Shown: in pieces, positions 1-7,530 of the stretch
Position numbering within the stretch: the stretch's first letter is position 1
Layout of the letters: every line of letters starts with the position of its first letter
Source: Hyphomicrobiales bacterium
GTDB taxonomy: Bacteria; Pseudomonadota; Alphaproteobacteria; Rhizobiales; Rhizobiaceae
Assembly (NCBI GenBank): GCA_011087605.1
Contig: JAALLE010000004.1
Span: 20,696-84,695, forward strand
Length of the DNA stretch: 64,000 nt
Reading direction: 5' to 3'
Translations under genes and position numbers: made by a program
The notes under the pieces: generated by a model
Database searches by the model: none
Told to the model about the DNA's origin: nothing
Seen by the model: only the letters and a program-made list of their open reading frames with translations

Positions 1-247
1 TGGGGGTGCCCAGGTCTGCGTCCCCAGAGATAAAATTGGCTTCGACGCTGACTTCTGACATGCCTGCACCAATATCGCCGCGCAGATACCATCCGGTGCC
101 AAATTCAACTTCGGTATAATCGTAGGTATCATCAGCCAACATATCGGCGGCAGAGGCATTCTCAGGAACTGTCATCGCGCCTGCAACTTGGCCCATCAGG
201 GCAATTGTTACGGCAATCGAAGTTAGTTTCAGGCTGGATGTTGTCAT
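1..247 (-). CDS. outer-membrane beta-barrel protein, N-terminal part (cut by window edge)
   Basis: Only the first 82 or so codons are present; the gene continues beyond base 1. The start is ATG at 247, with a GGGGAG ribosome site just upstream. A signal peptide is visible, with likely cleavage near residue 34 (NASA-AD). The mature protein then carries GTGWYLRGDIGAG, nearly the same as GGWYLRGDITYD in the next gene upstream (397..1233). This motif is the first strand of Omp25/Omp31-type small porin-like barrels of Rhizobiales. The two genes are therefore tandem paralogues on the same strand, about 150 bp apart. The barrel fold is inferred from this N-terminus alone. Confidence 0.75.
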   Translation of the reverse strand, partial: MTTSSLKLTSIAVTIALMGQVAGAMTVPENASAADMLADDTYDYTEVEFGTGWYLRGDIGAGMSEVSVEANFISGDADLGTP

Positions 248-331
248 CACAGCAACTCCCCTACTACACGGTACGATCAAAGGTCGGGTAAATTACACCG
301 AATCCGATGGAGCTGGATTTCTGGGTGGTGG

Positions 332-356
332 TTGGGGGCAATATTTGCGCCCCCAA
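332..356 (-). terminator. GC-rich hairpin between the two OMP genes
   Basis: TTGGGGGC and GCCCCCAA form a perfect 8-bp stem around a 9-base loop, 40 bp past the stop of the 397..1233 gene. No U-run follows on the minus strand, so it is not a textbook intrinsic terminator. It could stop transcription weakly or protect the 3' end of the upstream mRNA. Confidence 0.4.
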
Positions 357-396
357 CAAATTCAAGGTTCAACCCGGTCGGGCTGTGATCCGGGGC

Positions 397-1233
397 CTAC
401 CAGATCTGGTAACGAATACCGGCGCGGATAACGTGGCTATCAATGCCTTCGTCATATCCCTGGGTGCCACCGGCACCTGCCCATTCAAACATGTCGCCAC
501 CTTCGATGCGGCTATAGGTATAGCCAAAGTCGAGTTTGGTGTTATGTGCAACGTCATATGAAAAACCGGCATGCAGGGCCCAGGCAAAGCGCCAGGATTC
601 TGTTCCACCCTGCGTCGCGGTGGTTGTTGTGGTGGCTGGGATGCCGCCAGGACAAGCTACAATGCCGCTGAAGGTACAGGTGTTTTCGCTGGTTGTATCG
701 TCCCAACGGACATATGCACCACCGAGACCGGCACCGACATATGGTGTGAAGTCACTGAAGTTTCCGAGATCGACATAGGCGTTACCGAGAAGCTTAAAGG
801 CATCAAAGCTGGATGAATCAACGGACGAACAGTTGAGATCGCCGGCCAGGAATGCGCCGTAATCACAATATCCCTGAGTGGTTCCGTTGAAATCTGCCTC
901 GAAGACATATTCTCCGGTCAGATCAACGCGAAAGTTCTCGTTGATCTGGTAACCGATACCAATTCCGAGATCAAAACTATCGTCGGCTTCCGTGGTGGCA
1001 AATGATGTATTGCCCCAACCATTGGAGTAGTGAGCGCCATCAATCTCATGGAAGTCATAGGTGATGTCACCGCGAAGGTACCAACCGCCAGACGCATAAG
1101 TTACGATTTCCGGTGCTTCCACAACCGGAGGATCTATCAGCAAATCGGCGGCAGTCGCCGTGCCGGTATGGACAACAGCAGCCGCTAACATCGCAGCAGG
1201 CACCATTGCCATCAGTTTCTTAGTGCTGCTCAT
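397..1233 (-). CDS. outer-membrane beta-barrel protein (Omp25/Omp31-like)
   Basis: This 278-residue protein is secreted to the outer membrane. A longer frame reaches 1281, but ATG at 1233 is preferred: it has GGAAGGA upstream and opens directly on a signal peptide (MSSTKKLMAMVP... cleaved near TATA-AD, about residue 28). The mature part begins with GGWYLRGDITYDFHE and has alternating hydrophobic strands rich in Gly and aromatics (VDLTGEYVFEADF, YVGAGLGGAYVRWDD, KLDFGYTYSRIEGG), ending in HVIRAGIRYQIW. The terminal aromatic is typical of BAM-assembled barrels, although Trp is less usual than Phe. Known relatives are abundant surface porin-like proteins. Two CtrA-type boxes lie about 80-140 bp upstream, suggesting cell-cycle control. 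Confidence 0.85.
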   Translation of the reverse strand: MSSTKKLMAMVPAAMLAAAVVHTGTATAADLLIDPPVVEAPEIVTYASGGWYLRGDITYDFHEIDGAHYSNGWGNTSFATTEADDSFDLGIGIGYQINENFRVDLTGEYVFEADFNGTTQGYCDYGAFLAGDLNCSSVDSSSFDAFKLLGNAYVDLGNFSDFTPYVGAGLGGAYVRWDDTTSENTCTFSGIVACPGGIPATTTTTATQGGTESWRFAWALHAGFSYDVAHNTKLDFGYTYSRIEGGDMFEWAGAGGTQGYDEGIDSHVIRAGIRYQIW

Positions 1234-1312
1234 TGCAACATCCTTCCTACTAAACAATCCCACCACAACGCGGGAACCCATGAATTTCGGAGACCAGCAT
1301 GAGCGAATTTGG

Positions 1313-1328
1313 TTAAAGGTGAATTAAC
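1313..1328. promoter_or_regulatory. CtrA-type box 1
   Basis: TTAA-AGGTGAA-TTAAC matches the full CtrA consensus TTAA-N7-TTAAC with no mismatch. It sits about 80 bp upstream of the OMP start at 1233. That the window also carries chpT (which passes phosphate to CtrA) and sciP (which binds CtrA) makes a working CtrA circuit likely in this organism. Confidence 0.6.
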
Positions 1329-1355
1329 TGTGTTTTTTAACCGAGATTTTTAACG

Positions 1356-1370
1356 TTAACAGGAGGTTAA
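1356..1370. promoter_or_regulatory. CtrA-type box 2
   Basis: GTTAA-CAGGAGG-TTAA is a second TTAA-N7-TTAA site. Read on the minus strand it is TTAA-CCTCCTG-TTAAC, a perfect consensus in the same direction as the OMP gene. It is centred 42 bp from box 1, about four helical turns. Two full sites at this spacing are unlikely by chance. Confidence 0.6.
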
Positions 1371-1584
1371 GCTGCAATTTAAACAGGAGGTTGGCGCCAG
1401 AATTAGGCTCAAATTTGGCGGTAATGCTGTTTATCTGCCGGCCCAGGGATGTCAAAACCGGCTCGCCAAGGCCTTTACAACGGGGCAATCCCGACGGGAT
1501 TTCGCCTACATTGATGCTGCAACGCCGGGTGTCGATAAGCATGTCGCGTTGACACCGGAGTTTCAGTCCCTACCCTAGCAATGC

Positions 1585-2358
1585 ATGAAAATAAGATTGC
1601 TATGTGAAAATTCGGCAAGTTGGCTTGTTTGGCAGGCCGAGTGGGGATTTTCGGCTTTTATCGAATACGATCAACACAAGATCCTTTACGATACAGGTTA
1701 TTCAGACGTCTGGCAGCGCAATGCAAAAATCGCTGGAATCAATCTCAACGACGTGGATATCGTGGCTTTGTCCCACTTCCATGACGGTCATACACGGGGT
1801 CTGCTTTCGCATCAATTTGATCAACCCAAACGGGTAATCTGTCATCCAAGGGTCCTTACCGAATCCTATGATTCAGACGACCCGGAAGCGATGCAGGATT
1901 ACCGTGACATCCGGGCGACGCTGAACAGGGACTTTATTGTCGAAACCACACGAGATCCGTTGGAATTTTATGACGGTGCGTTTTTCCTTGGTGAAATTCC
2001 TCGCGTGACACCTTTTGAAAAGGGCGTGTGCTTCGATGATCCAATGGAAGACGATACGGCAATTGCTTTTAAAACCGACAAAGGTGCAGTCGTCATTGCC
2101 GGTTGTTCCCATGCAGGCATCTGCAACATTGCCGCCAGAGCCCGTGACGTGACCGGCCAGCACTTACACGCCGTAATCGGTGGCTTTCACATGATGAAGG
2201 CGGAGGCACCACCGGTTGATGAAACGATACAATGGTTTCGCGATGAAAAGGTCGAGGTTATTCTGCCAATGCACTGTGTGGAATTTGAATATCTGGCAAA
2301 GTTTCATGCGGCGTTCGCCATGCCTAAGCTTGCAGCAGGCGATGTCATAGAATTTTGA
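1585..2358 (+). CDS. metallo-beta-lactamase-fold hydrolase (COG1237-like)
   Basis: This 257-residue protein is predicted cytoplasmic. The metal-binding fold is shown by ALSHFHDGHTRGL (residues 61-73), GCSHAGICNIAA (about 173), VIGGFHMMKA (about 199) and ILPMHCVEF (about 230). The order and the GCSHAG and GGFH motifs fit the COG1237 group, which includes the archaeal dihydropterin-ribofuranosylaminobenzene phosphate synthase-like proteins; the substrate in bacteria is unknown. The usual HxHxDH metal motif reads HFHDGH here, with Asp and Gly in swapped positions. ATG at 1585 has no strong ribosome site. It converges with the rhodanese gene, with only 2 bp between the two stops. Confidence 0.8.
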   Translation: MKIRLLCENSASWLVWQAEWGFSAFIEYDQHKILYDTGYSDVWQRNAKIAGINLNDVDIVALSHFHDGHTRGLLSHQFDQPKRVICHPRVLTESYDSDDPEAMQDYRDIRATLNRDFIVETTRDPLEFYDGAFFLGEIPRVTPFEKGVCFDDPMEDDTAIAFKTDKGAVVIAGCSHAGICNIAARARDVTGQHLHAVIGGFHMMKAEAPPVDETIQWFRDEKVEVILPMHCVEFEYLAKFHAAFAMPKLAAGDVIEF

Positions 2359-2360
2359 TT

Positions 2361-2762
2361 TTACACAGATCGAGGGCCTGTCGCTATTCCGGCGGATATA
2401 AGTGCCTTCATACCGCCTTCGACAAAACTGACATTGGCAAATCCCATTGCGGTCAACACATTTGCTGCCGATGCCCCCCTGAAACAGGGCGATCCACCGC
2501 AGGTCGTCAATATCCGTATCGACCGGTCCTGAAGTCGGTGTGATCTGTATTCACTCTCCAGATCGGCCAACCAGGCAACAGAGCGGCCCGGCGCGTGAAA
2601 GGCACCCACACCCATTCCGGTAGCATCGACTTCGGATTCGTCCCGCACGTCCACCAATAGCGAATTGGGTTGATCATTGAGAATTTGGAGCGCTTCCTCA
2701 GCTGTCACATCATCGGCATTGGAAATTTCGTGGTGCTCCATTTGTGCATATGTCTGTGCCAT
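2361..2762 (-). CDS. rhodanese-like domain protein
   Basis: A 133-residue single-domain rhodanese. LLVDVRDESEVDATGMGVGAFHAPG (about residues 34-58) is the conserved entry motif, and FVEGGMKALISAGI near the C-terminus is the closing GGxxxW-like motif with Met in place of Trp. The active-site loop is unusual: TTCGGSPCFRGASAANVL holds two cysteines, and the likely catalytic one is the second (CFRGAS), in a loop that differs from the common CxxGxRS. It probably transfers sulfur or persulfide groups in the cytoplasm; the acceptor is not indicated by neighbours. The ATG has AGGGG upstream. Confidence 0.85.
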   Translation of the reverse strand: MAQTYAQMEHHEISNADDVTAEEALQILNDQPNSLLVDVRDESEVDATGMGVGAFHAPGRSVAWLADLESEYRSHRLQDRSIRILTTCGGSPCFRGASAANVLTAMGFANVSFVEGGMKALISAGIATGPRSV

Positions 2763-2820
2763 ATCAATTACCCCTGCTCCCAGTTAGGGGCAGTATGGCG
2801 GTAATTGAACCAATGGCAAA

Positions 2821-3456
2821 TTATTGTGCAGCGAGAACCACGTCTTCACCGTCCACCGTGGCGCTGAGGCTAAGTCCGGAATCCTTGGCCAACAGTATGG
2901 CATAATAGGGCTGAATGGCGTGGGCAGACATTTCGCCCTCCAGCGTTCCATTTAACATATCGAGAAATTCCCCCGGTACACGGGCTTTTGGCCCGGAGCA
3001 ACGCAGGGAAAAAGTAGCGTCGTCACCTTCTCCATTAATGGTCACAGCAACTGTTCCGCCACGTGGGATTGCGCCAAGCGACGTCAGCACCAGATTCAGC
3101 AGCAATTTAACCCGGTTCTTGGGAACCAGCGATCTTGCGCCGTGCCAGGTATAGTCTGCTTTTTCGCCATCCATGAACAGACCAACCACTTCTTCGGCCT
3201 CACCAGTATCGATTGAAGCTCCGGCCGAACCGGAAGCACCGAATGCGAGTCGGGAAAATTTCAACTTTGCAGAGGCGGATTTGGCACTTTTGGTGATCAG
3301 TTCCATGGCGAACTGGCGCATTTCCTCACCCTGGTCCTCTTCCAGAACTTCCAGACCATTGGCCAAGGCGCCCACTGGCGAAATGATATCGTGACACACA
3401 CGGCTGGCCAGAAGTGCGGCAAGGTCCAGCGTGGAAAGTGTTGGAAGTTCTGGCAT
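2821..3456 (-). CDS. chpT: histidine phosphotransferase ChpT
   Basis: This 211-residue protein relays phosphate from the hybrid kinase CckA to the regulators CtrA and CpdR in the alphaproteobacterial cell-cycle pathway. ASRVCHDIISPVGALANGLEVL (residues 18-39) is the DHp helix with the phosphorylated His22. The rest is a degenerate kinase-like domain (KNRVKLLLNLVL, GGTVAVTI, PYYAILLAKDSGLSL) that lacks ATP-binding motifs, as expected for ChpT. A good ribosome site (AGGGA) precedes ATG 3456. It is divergent from the EipA-like gene, itself a known CtrA target in Brucella, so the pairing makes sense, although I see no perfect CtrA box between them. Confidence 0.9.
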   Translation of the reverse strand: MPELPTLSTLDLAALLASRVCHDIISPVGALANGLEVLEEDQGEEMRQFAMELITKSAKSASAKLKFSRLAFGASGSAGASIDTGEAEEVVGLFMDGEKADYTWHGARSLVPKNRVKLLLNLVLTSLGAIPRGGTVAVTINGEGDDATFSLRCSGPKARVPGEFLDMLNGTLEGEMSAHAIQPYYAILLAKDSGLSLSATVDGEDVVLAAQ

Positions 3457-3796
3457 GTTAATCCCTGTGATTTTATCTCAATAGGAAGAATCAAAACGAA
3501 TCAATACTTCCGCAGCCCCTTCTTTCGATACACAAACAGGCGAATCCTGAAAAGCCCGCAGGAATATCGTTTGTCTCGAAAACCGAAAATCCGCCGTTGT
3601 ACGCTGCCAAACGCGGCAAATTGCGCTTAATCACCGCCAATCGTGCCCGGTCAAGCATTTGTTTACCCTATCGCAAACCTTTTGATTCAAATTGTTGGTA
3701 ATTCCCAGAAACGGTCGCAATTCCGTTTCATGACTATTGGAAACAGATTCACGAATCCCCCAAGAATTCGCGTCAAACCGTGAAGGAACAAATGAG
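3457..3796. other. 340-bp divergent intergenic region (chpT / EipA-like)
   Basis: No gene is confidently supported. A 55-codon minus-strand frame (3491..3658) starts with ATG behind AGGG, but its product has no feature I recognise and it may be chance. No TTAA-N7-TTAA site was found. The region must hold promoters for both flanking genes. Confidence 0.5.
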
Positions 3797-4417
3797 ATGA
3801 AACTCTTCAAGTCTCAAAATCTTAAACTCGACATGCGCGGCATTGCCATGGCTGCGTGCATTGCGGTTGCCGCTTCATTTGTGGCGCCGTTGCTTGCACC
3901 GGCATCAACAATGCAGGCCTTCGCCCGCGATAGCCAGCGCTATGCCAGCAACGAATTGGTCGATGCAGGGCATCAGTTCTTCGGCGCCGCTTCCAGCGGA
4001 CTGGCAACAGTTGTCGAAAGAGCTGTGGAAGAATATGGCCTACCAAACGGATATGTGCTTGGTGAAGAAGCCTCCGGTGCATTGGTTGCGGGTCTGCGCT
4101 ATGGCGAAGGCAAACTGTTCACCAAAAATGCCGGTGATCATCCGGTCTTCTGGCAGGGACCTTCGGTCGGCTGGGATTTCGGTGGTGACGGAAATCGCAC
4201 AATGATGTTGGTCTATAATCTGACCGATACTCAAAAGATCTACCGTCGCTTTATCGGCGTTTCCGGTTCAGCCTATTTTGTCGGTGGCCTGGGTATGACG
4301 GTACTGAAAAATGGCGACACTATTTTGGTTCCGGTCCGCACCGGAGTTGGGGCCAGATTGGGTGTTAATGTCGGCTATTTGAAGCTGCGCGAATATCCAA
4401 CGTGGAATCCATTTTAA
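3797..4417 (+). CDS. DUF1134 / EipA-like periplasmic protein
   Basis: This is a DUF1134 protein of about 206 residues, exported by an N-terminal signal (hydrophobic stretch 15-36, cleavage near QAFARD). Conserved blocks are ASSGLATVVERAVEEYGLPNGYVLGEEASGA, GPSVGWDFGGDG and IGVSGSAYFVGGLGMTVL. Brucella EipA, the founding member, is a small beta-barrel periplasmic protein needed for envelope integrity. The start is ATG 3797 because AAGGA lies 9 bases upstream; a longer frame from 3737 lacks such support. It is divergent from chpT and followed by a strong terminator, so it is probably transcribed alone. Confidence 0.9.
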   Translation: MKLFKSQNLKLDMRGIAMAACIAVAASFVAPLLAPASTMQAFARDSQRYASNELVDAGHQFFGAASSGLATVVERAVEEYGLPNGYVLGEEASGALVAGLRYGEGKLFTKNAGDHPVFWQGPSVGWDFGGDGNRTMMLVYNLTDTQKIYRRFIGVSGSAYFVGGLGMTVLKNGDTILVPVRTGVGARLGVNVGYLKLREYPTWNPF

Positions 4418-4472
4418 CCGAAACGTTAAAATGTCAACGATTCTGTTTACGTTAAACGCGCAAAACAGTGGG

Positions 4473-4503
4473 AAAAGCCTGCACATTGTGGCAGGCTTTT
4501 TTT
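4473..4503 (+). terminator. Rho-independent terminator of the EipA-like gene
   Basis: AAAAGCCTGC and GCAGGCTTTT form a 10-bp perfect stem around an 8-base loop, followed by further T residues. It sits 55 bp after the stop codon. Confidence 0.9.
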
Positions 4504-4569
4504 GTAACCTTCAGCGGAACCTGCCGGAGGTTGCGAACCTATGCGGTAACAACGAGGACATGATACACC

Positions 4570-5832
4570 GTGCTTGAAAGTGGTCTGTTTTTTACACTTG
4601 GATTTTTATGTTCAGCACTGCTGGCTTTGATGGTTGCCCCGGCAATCTGGCGGCGTGCCGTAGTACTGACGCGCAATCGCATTGAAAGCTCGGTGCCGCT
4701 GACCCTGAACGAGATTCAGGCAGATAAGGATCAACTACGCGCCGAGTTTGCGATGAGCACCCGTCGGCTTGAAGTCAATCTGGAGACTTTGAAAGAACGC
4801 GCGGCAGAACAACTGATTGAAATCAACAAAAAACGCGACGAACTGCTTTCGCTGGAAGATCTTCACAGCGAGAAATCTCAACGCATCACGGAACTGGAAG
4901 CTCAGTCCAGTGAATTGCGCAGCGAATCGAAAGAGCAGGAAAGCCAGTTGAATTCCACTTCCACCGACCTGGCGGCAGTTGAACTCAAACTCGAAGAAAA
5001 AGCATTTGCCTATGAAGAATTGGAGCGCAAATTCCGCTCCGCTGTTGAGGATTTTGACAGCAAGAAAGTACAAATGGTTGCACGCGAAAGCCGCATGGAC
5101 ATCGTTGAAGACGAAGCCCGTCTGGCCAAGCAGGTCGGCAAGGATGAAGCTGCAGAAAACGCCAAACTTCGTAAAGAACTAAAAGCCTCTGAAACGGCCC
5201 TGTCGAAAGATCGCAGCAAGCTTGAAAACCTCAACAAAAAACTTGAGCGCATGCAGGCTTCTTTTGCAGACATGGAAAGCCGGGTTGAACGTCGCGATGC
5301 AGACCTTGCCCGCCTGCGCAGCAAGTCAGGTGATTCCGGTAGCCAACTGCTGACCTTGCAAAATCAAAACGACAAGCTGCAGGCAAAATGCTTTGAGCTG
5401 GAAGCGGAAGTTGCTCAAACGACCTTGCGCATGGAGGCGTTGCTAAAAGATGCCTCCGGTGAAAATGTCGAGAACGCCATTGCAACTTTTGAATCGGAAC
5501 GGCAGGAGTTGAAAGACCAGTTGAAAGCGGCAGAAGTCGATCGGGACGCCCTGAAGGTAGAACTCAACTCAATGCTACTATCAAATGGTGAAGACTGGCA
5601 GGTCGAGCGCCGCGAAAACGCGGTTATGCGGGAACGCATCAATGATCTTGCCGCTCAAGTCACTGCGATGACTGCGTCACTCGAAGGACCGGATTCCCCG
5701 ATTAACAATGCCATTGGCAAAAAGACAACGGCCCGAGGCAAACGGTCTGCCAAGGCCGACGACGACGCCAAATTGCCCACCAATCTTGCCGAGCGCATCC
5801 GCGCATTGCAGGCTGCTGCCGAGCAGGCGTGA
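4570..5832 (+). CDS. membrane-anchored coiled-coil protein, function unknown
   Basis: A 420-residue protein with one N-terminal membrane helix (about residues 6-30, LFFTLGFLCSALLALMVAP) followed by RRAVVLTRNRIESS, and then almost continuous coiled coil rich in Glu, Lys, Leu and Arg to about residue 375. The C-terminal tail is basic and low in complexity (KKTTARGKRSAKADDD), ending LAERIRALQAAAEQA. The start is GTG at 4570. The pattern (one anchor, long cytoplasmic coil) is common in Rhizobiales, but no function is known to me. It could act as a scaffold or envelope-spanning rod. It follows the EipA-like gene after a terminator, so it is probably a separate unit. Confidence 0.75.
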   Translation: MLESGLFFTLGFLCSALLALMVAPAIWRRAVVLTRNRIESSVPLTLNEIQADKDQLRAEFAMSTRRLEVNLETLKERAAEQLIEINKKRDELLSLEDLHSEKSQRITELEAQSSELRSESKEQESQLNSTSTDLAAVELKLEEKAFAYEELERKFRSAVEDFDSKKVQMVARESRMDIVEDEARLAKQVGKDEAAENAKLRKELKASETALSKDRSKLENLNKKLERMQASFADMESRVERRDADLARLRSKSGDSGSQLLTLQNQNDKLQAKCFELEAEVAQTTLRMEALLKDASGENVENAIATFESERQELKDQLKAAEVDRDALKVELNSMLLSNGEDWQVERRENAVMRERINDLAAQVTAMTASLEGPDSPINNAIGKKTTARGKRSAKADDDAKLPTNLAERIRALQAAAEQA

Positions 5833-5957
5833 GGCTGGCGCTTTCATGGCAAATGGCCATTTTTGAACTTTTAACCGCTAATTGAACCACAATTGGGTGG
5901 ACTTGAACCGCTAACCGGGGCATTCGATCAGTAGATCGCAAACAGGGACCGGTCGCG

Positions 5958-6332
5958 GTGTTAAAAGCCTTTAACGAAGATTTGCCGCTGTTACGGACAA
6001 TATGTCTGTTAATTGCGTTTGCCTTTGTGTCGGCCAATCCGGCAGGCGCCGCTCAATTGCAAATCACACCGACGCTGGGTCTGGCGGCATTTGCTCTGCC
6101 TGATGGTTCCTTACCTGTAATTTGCTTTGGCAACGGTGAACCTTTGAGCAGCGCCGATGATCATTGCGATGCGTGTCTGCAATCACAATCAATCCCGCAT
6201 GCGATAGCCGGTCCAGATAATGATTTCGTGGTTCCTGTTGGTGCCGGTGGATTGTCTGCTAATCGAATGTCGGGGTTTGATGATTGGCGTGAATTAGCTG
6301 CCAATCCAGCCCGTGCTCCGCCTGTTTCCTGA
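5958..6332 (+). CDS. small secreted protein, DUF2946-like
   Basis: A 124-residue protein with a signal peptide (LLRTICLLIAFAFVSANPAGAAQ). The mature part has the arrangement seen in DUF2946 proteins: LPDGSLPVICFGNG, a short linker, then HCDACLQSQ (a Cys-x2-Cys with His just before). This suggests metal, probably copper, binding in the periplasm, which fits the PCuAC copper chaperone gene 66 bp downstream. The start is GTG at 5958; no better start is visible. The family match is by motif only, so the call is moderate. Confidence 0.6.
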   Translation: MLKAFNEDLPLLRTICLLIAFAFVSANPAGAAQLQITPTLGLAAFALPDGSLPVICFGNGEPLSSADDHCDACLQSQSIPHAIAGPDNDFVVPVGAGGLSANRMSGFDDWRELAANPARAPPVS

Positions 6333-6398
6333 CTTTGATCACCGCATAGTCAAATTTATTCGGCATTATAGAAATGCCGATACTTTCAGGATGTAAAC

Positions 6399-6872
6399 AT
6401 GCCTAAAAACTTATTTGTGGGCGCTGCCCTCTTTGCCGTAATGGCCACTACTGCTCTAGCTGACGGCATCATGCTGGGCGAGTTAAAAATAATGCACCCA
6501 ATACTCCGCGCAACGGCACCTGGCGCCAACGTTGGAGCCGGATATATCAGCATCACCAATACCGGCAACTCTGCCGACCGTTTGGTGGGGGGCGCGGCTG
6601 AATTTGCCGGAAAACTTGAGCTCCATGAAATGAAGATGGAAAATCAGGTGATGAAGATGAAGCCGTTGGAAAATGGCGTTTCTATTCCGGCCGGAGCTAC
6701 GATTAAGCTGAAGCCCGGCGGAAATCATCTCATGTTCATGAAACTGAATACCGCGCTCAAGGAAGGCGAAGAGCACAAGGCGACACTGATTTTTGAAAAG
6801 GCCGGGGAGAAAGAGTTTACCTTCAAGGTCAAATCAATTGCCGAAACACTGAAGATGAAACACAGTCACTAG
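6399..6872 (+). CDS. PCuAC-type periplasmic copper chaperone
   Basis: A 157-residue protein with a short signal peptide (cleavage after ALA, about residue 21). It carries the PCuAC copper site: LHEMKMENQVMKM (about residues 75-87) with the His and Met ligands, and NHLMFMKLN (about 113) with the HxM ligands. Family members deliver Cu(I) to the CuA or CuB site of haem-copper oxidases. A Met/His-rich tail (MKHSH) may add copper ligands. It lies behind the DUF2946-like gene. A cbb3 oxidase locus with its own copper pump is also in this window, 34 kb away, and could be the final user. Confidence 0.9.
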   Translation: MPKNLFVGAALFAVMATTALADGIMLGELKIMHPILRATAPGANVGAGYISITNTGNSADRLVGGAAEFAGKLELHEMKMENQVMKMKPLENGVSIPAGATIKLKPGGNHLMFMKLNTALKEGEEHKATLIFEKAGEKEFTFKVKSIAETLKMKHSH

Positions 6873-6908
6873 TACGTTCACATTGAACACGGCAGCCCCA
6901 TCGACGTA

Positions 6909-7529
6909 ATGATCCGAAAAATGCAATCGATCAGAAAACAAACTCAGTCGGTCTATCACAACCGGGCGCGCGACTTCGATAAGGAGCGCTCCCGGTCTCT
7001 TATGGAGAAGTCATGGCTTGATCGATTTCTTGCCGACCTGCCGGAAAGCGGAAACATCCTTGATCTGGGCTGTGGCAGCGGGGAACCAATCGCTGCATAT
7101 CTGATTCAACAGGGGTTCAAATTGGTTGGTGTCGATTACGCAGCCGCGATGATTGAAATTGCTGAACGGCGTTTCCCCGACCACACGTGGTTGGTTCAAG
7201 ACCTGCAACAGCCAATCGACGGTCGAAAGTTCAACGGTGTTATCAGCTGGAATGGCTTTTTTCACCTGTCCCCGGATGAGCAGCGCAAGGCGCTGCCGAT
7301 GCTTGCCAATTCAGTTGAAGCTGGTGGCAATATGATGCTCACCATTGGCGATGTTCCTGGCGAAGTCACTGGAACGGTGGCCGGTGAGAAGGTTTATCAC
7401 GCCAGCCTTGATCCAACCGAATATCATACGGTGTTGTCGCAGACCGGGTTCAGCGAAATCGAATTTCAGGCGCAGGACCCTGAATGTGGTTATCATTCGA
7501 TCCTCCTGGCCAAGAACAAGCAGGCCTAA
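6909..7529 (+). CDS. class I SAM-dependent methyltransferase
   Basis: A 206-residue protein with the Rossmann-type SAM fold: motif I NILDLGCGSGEP (about residues 49-60), acidic ribose-binding end VGVDYAAAMIEIAERRF, motif II WLVQDLQQP, and VISWNGFFHLSPDEQ after it. The N-terminus (VYHNRARDFDKERSRS) resembles the substrate-covering helix of small-molecule methyltransferases. Substrate cannot be read from the sequence. The start is ATG 6909, with ATG 6921 an alternative. It converges with prpE, 1 bp between the ends. Confidence 0.85.
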   Translation: MIRKMQSIRKQTQSVYHNRARDFDKERSRSLMEKSWLDRFLADLPESGNILDLGCGSGEPIAAYLIQQGFKLVGVDYAAAMIEIAERRFPDHTWLVQDLQQPIDGRKFNGVISWNGFFHLSPDEQRKALPMLANSVEAGGNMMLTIGDVPGEVTGTVAGEKVYHASLDPTEYHTVLSQTGFSEIEFQAQDPECGYHSILLAKNKQA

Positions 7530-7530
7530 T

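Larger units (their letters stand above)
1234..1584. other. 351-bp divergent intergenic region (OMP / MBL hydrolase)
   Basis: No convincing coding sequence is present. The region is rich in TTAA and GTTAAC motifs between 1313 and 1370, including two full CtrA-type sites listed separately. The right half (1380-1584) shows nothing I can assign; a promoter for the plus-strand hydrolase gene must lie there, but no clear -35/-10 pair was seen. Confidence 0.6.

Noticed and set aside
3491..3658. 55-codon minus-strand frame upstream of chpT
   Set aside because: ATG with a weak ribosome site, but no family or structural feature; left as part of the intergenic note.
5871..5888. TTAA-CCGCTAA-TTGA as a CtrA site upstream of the DUF2946-like gene
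   Set aside because: One mismatch in the second half and no functional link; not above chance in this AT-rich gap.
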